In this document: one piece after another, positions 61,440 through 64,000 of the stretch
How the letters are laid out: every line of letters begins with the position of its first letter
Numbering within the stretch: the stretch's first letter is position 1
NCBI RefSeq assembly: GCF_005280735.1
Contig: NZ_CP040078.1
Coordinates: 1,922,001 to 1,986,000, forward strand
Length of the DNA: 64,000 bases
Direction of reading: 5' to 3'
From: Trinickia violacea
Lineage (GTDB): Bacteria; Pseudomonadota; Gammaproteobacteria; Burkholderiales; Burkholderiaceae
The notes under the pieces: generated by a model
What the model was told of the DNA's origin: nothing
Seen by the model: only the letters and a program-made list of their open reading frames with translations
Database searches by the model: none
Translations under genes and position numbers: made by a program

Positions 61440-62597
61440 TTAGTGAAGGTCATAAAAGGTCTTGTGAAGCAGATCGCTCAGGTCGTGCGATACGAGGATA
61501 TCGACGATCTGTGCGGTCGTTCCGGGCCGGTCATAGGGATTGCTCGCGCTGGCGGCGCGCTGGCGAAAGTCGGCCGACAGCGCACGCCGGAGCGCCTCGA
61601 CGATGTGCGCTGTGTCGTCATCGCACGTAATGACGCTTTCTCCGCGCACGCGTCCGGCTTGCCGCGGGCCGATGTCGACGCTCGGCACGCCGAGCGTCGG
61701 CACTTCGATGATCGCGCTCGACGAGTTTCCCACGACCGCTGCGGCGTATCGCGCAGCAGACAGATAGAGTCTTGCCCCGAGCGACATATGGAATCGATAG
61801 CGGCCGGGGTGTTCGGCCGCCCGCGCCGCGAGAAGCCGGTTGATTGCCATGCCGCCGGCATCGGCGTTCGCGCCTGTCATGACGACAGTGTGGTCCGGGA
61901 ACCGCTCCAGCGCGTCGAGCAACGCGTTCAACTGGGCTTCGGGCCGCTTTGGGGACAGCGTGGCGGGATGGAAGGTGACCAAGAAGTAAGGTTGCTGCGG
62001 ATCGATGCCTAGCCTGCGGTCGATTTCGTCTTTGTCGAAAAGATCGAGAGTCCGGATATTTTCGACACCCATTGCGCCGACTGCGAACACGCGATCGGGA
62101 CGCTCGCCGAGTTGAATGACACGGGTCCGGTAGGCTTCCGTGCTCGCGAAGTGCAAATGGCTCAATTTCGTTATCGCGTGACGAAACGATTCGTCGATGG
62201 CGCCGAATGTGAGTTCGCCGCCATGCAAATGGGCGATGGGAATCTTGCAGACCGTTGCTGCGGCTGCGGCCGCGAAGGCCTCGAAGCGGTCGCCGAGAAT
62301 GACGAGGAGGTCCGGTTCGAGGCGTCGGAATGCGTCGCCGTAGCGGATCATGCCGAGCCCCATCGCGGTGTACACGCCGGATTCCGACGCGCTGTCCATC
62401 AACACTTCGATTCGTTCGTCGATGGCGATGCCGTCGCCGGCAATTTCCCGCCAGGTTGCGCCGCTCGATTCCGCGACATGCGATCCGGTCGCCAGCAGCT
62501 TGACGGTCACGTCTTGCGTGGCCGCAAGCGCGCGAATCAGCGGGCGCAGCAAGCCATATTCAGCGCGTGTGCCGGTGAAGATACAGATCGTGCGCAT
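61440..62597 (-). CDS. Hydrolysing NDP-sugar 2-epimerase (NeuC/LegG-like)
   Basis: 385 aa, GT-B-like UDP-GlcNAc 2-epimerase family. Motifs: FTGTRAEYGLLRPLIRAL, LVILGDRFEAFAAA, IAHLHGGELTFGAIDESFRH, VVGNSSSAIIEVPTLG. The GTRAEYG start and HGGE...IDESFRHAITK identify the hydrolysing group making ManNAc or 2,4-diacetamido sugars for sialic or legionaminic acid, not the WecB type. The synthase and CMP-transferase are not in the window. Confidence 0.87.
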   Translation of the reverse strand: MRTICIFTGTRAEYGLLRPLIRALAATQDVTVKLLATGSHVAESSGATWREIAGDGIAIDERIEVLMDSASESGVYTAMGLGMIRYGDAFRRLEPDLLVILGDRFEAFAAAAAATVCKIPIAHLHGGELTFGAIDESFRHAITKLSHLHFASTEAYRTRVIQLGERPDRVFAVGAMGVENIRTLDLFDKDEIDRRLGIDPQQPYFLVTFHPATLSPKRPEAQLNALLDALERFPDHTVVMTGANADAGGMAINRLLAARAAEHPGRYRFHMSLGARLYLSAARYAAAVVGNSSSAIIEVPTLGVPSVDIGPRQAGRVRGESVITCDDDTAHIVEALRRALSADFRQRAASASNPYDRPGTTAQIVDILVSHDLSDLLHKTFYDLH

Positions 62598-62633
62598 AGC
62601 GTGAATCCTGTGTAGAGCGAATTGCGGTTGACA

Positions 62634-64000
62634 TCACCAATTCTTCGCACCCAGCGTCCAAGTGCCATAGGCCGGCCTTGCCGGGTCGATCAACGCTGGA
62701 TGCGCCTGCTTTGCGTACGCGAGGTCGGGAGGGTTCGCGTACACGAGCTTGAAGTCGAGGCCATCGGACATGTAGAGATAGGCCGGCTCCCCGTTCGAAC
62801 GAGGCGTCATCGACTTCATGCGCGCCATGTAATCGGGAAACAGCCCAGGAATGTCGCCGTTGACGATCGGTGGTCCGATGCGCTCGGTCGGCGAGAGCTC
62901 GTGGATGGGAATGTCACCATCGGGGAGCGATGCCGTGACGGGGTAGTGTCCGTGATCGAGGCGGTAGGCGCTCAATGCTTTGGCGATATCGAAAATTTGT
63001 TCGACGCGCGCGTCGGCTTGAACGTATTCGTACGCCATGCTCACGTCCATGTAGGAGCCAAGGTTCGACTCCCACGGATCGCCTCGGAGATACGACCGAA
63101 CGATCGACAGAACGCGCAAATCGTTGAGCGTGACGACACCGTTGCGCACCGTGATGATCGCGTGCGGCTTGTCGAACTGGTAGTCGCCGAAGTTGAAGCG
63201 CTTTCGCAATGCCGGATTCGAGAGGAGCGCTACCTTGGGCGGCCAGGTGCTGTACTCATCGACCGATACGCCTAGCCTGTCGCGAGTGTGATACACGGAT
63301 ACCAGCTCGCCCGTGTACTCGTAGTTCCAGAGCTTGCGGTCGTCGATGCGATGCGCAGCGTCGTCGAAGACGAAGGTGCGGATGTCTTTAAGCGGCGCCT
63401 GATGCGCCTGAACGAACGCCATGATCGCCGTCTGGCGAATCCAATCGCGCCAAAGATCCAATCCGCTGACGAGGCCGCTGCCCACGGAGGCGCCGATCAC
63501 GTAGCCGAGCAGAAGGTCATGTCCGATGCTGCGCAGCACCGCTATCTTCGAGAACGCCAGATCGAGAAGGTTGGCGAACGAGATCAACACGAGTGCGAGC
63601 CCGGCGATCGCAGGGAGGATGTTGCGGCTTTCGTAGAAGTCGGTGAGTTCGGGCGCCTTGCCTACGATCAGGTACGGATAGACGGCGGCGGCGAACAGGA
63701 CCCAGCCGAGCGCCGCTTGCGCGAGCGCCTTGTTCAATGTCGGCCGCTGCCGCCTGCGCGGTGCGATGCGCAGCAGCAGGAAGCAGATGAGTGCGCAGGC
63801 CAGCAGCATGAGCGGCGTGACGCTGCGTGACGAAGTGGCGAAATAGTCTCGCAGGACTGGCCGGATCGCTCCGAAGGCGTTGAAGATCGACGACATCAGA
63901 ATGCGCCGATCGACGTCGTTGTAGTCGCCATAGAGCGTGGACTTGACGCTTGTCAGCCGCTTGATCAGTGCGAAGACGATCGGCAAGGCGAGCAATACCG
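62634..64000 (-). CDS. Large membrane protein with soluble, pseudopilin-like C-terminus (5' end missing)
   Basis: About 455 residues visible; the frame is open to the window edge, so the start is outside. Several hydrophobic helices (LMLLACALICFLLLRIAP, ILPAIAGLALVLISFANLLD) are followed by a soluble domain. Near the end, IFDIAKALSAYRLDHGHYPV and the closing SDGLDFKLVYANPPD recall the type II pseudopilin core with its D-x-G-x-Y-P turn. It may be a glycan polymerase or anchoring protein of the surface-glycan cluster. No family recognised. Confidence 0.6.
   Translation of the reverse strand, partial: VLLALPIVFALIKRLTSVKSTLYGDYNDVDRRILMSSIFNAFGAIRPVLRDYFATSSRSVTPLMLLACALICFLLLRIAPRRRQRPTLNKALAQAALGWVLFAAAVYPYLIVGKAPELTDFYESRNILPAIAGLALVLISFANLLDLAFSKIAVLRSIGHDLLLGYVIGASVGSGLVSGLDLWRDWIRQTAIMAFVQAHQAPLKDIRTFVFDDAAHRIDDRKLWNYEYTGELVSVYHTRDRLGVSVDEYSTWPPKVALLSNPALRKRFNFGDYQFDKPHAIITVRNGVVTLNDLRVLSIVRSYLRGDPWESNLGSYMDVSMAYEYVQADARVEQIFDIAKALSAYRLDHGHYPVTASLPDGDIPIHELSPTERIGPPIVNGDIPGLFPDYMARMKSMTPRSNGEPAYLYMSDGLDFKLVYANPPDLAYAKQAHPALIDPARPAYGTWTLGAKNW

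Overview
The window looks like a chromosomal segment of a Burkholderiaceae bacterium (Burkholderia, Paraburkholderia, Caballeronia or a close relative). This rests on very high GC with GC-rich third codon positions, many LysR, OmpR-type and MocR regulators, a DUF3563 micro-protein, an intracellular PHA depolymerase and a MipA/OmpV porin-like protein. Almost every base belongs to a recognisable gene. No rRNA, tRNA or CRISPR array was found. Both window edges cut a gene.

Layout. 1-7.2 kb: end of an RND-type efflux operon (adaptor, NodT-type outer-membrane lipoprotein) followed by a CusRS/IrlRS-like two-component system, then a Deg/HtrA protease on the other strand and a quinone reductase. 7.3-16.6 kb: LysR regulator, chemoreceptor, a CtlX-like hydrolase plus ornithine cyclodeaminase pair with a divergent Lrp/AsnC regulator, then the metR/metE divergon. 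16.7-27.9 kb: an unusual histidine-kinase-like protein and a complete assimilatory nitrate module on the minus strand: transporter narK, nirB, nirD, nasA, SUMT for siroheme, and the cytosolic NasT/NasS sensor pair. Its control region holds a consensus sigma-54 promoter, NtrC-like half sites and a two-hairpin ANTAR-type attenuator, so nitrogen limitation and nitrate sensing converge on one transcript.

28-29.9 kb: a large palindromic repeat split by an IS1111-type (IS110 family) element with a frameshifted transposase. The non-coding end of the element folds into two internal-loop hairpins whose loop strands match the insertion target and the element's own ends. This is the signature of a bridge/seek RNA.

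30-46 kb: methyltransferase and DMT exporter with a histidine-rich tail, FUSC and bestrophin membrane proteins, FdhF/YdeP-type oxidoreductase with a divergent MocR regulator, a tail-to-tail kinase/regulator pair, a coupled FAD oxidoreductase plus atypical HAD protein, DUF3563, PhaZ and MipA. 46-57 kb: a Fur-box-linked PepSY protein, an HD-domain protein, and an ECF sigma factor with two anti-sigma-like proteins and a periplasmic catalase/cytochrome b561 operon. Three promoters there share one two-part motif with identical spacing, which suggests a small ECF regulon. A second QseB/PmrA-like two-component system lies next to a COG4705 membrane protein. 56.8-64 kb: PAP2 phosphatase, a Pmp3-like peptide, and part of a surface-glycan cluster (glycosyltransferase, flippase, CBS-nucleotidyltransferase, NeuC/LegG-like epimerase, large membrane protein cut by the window edge).
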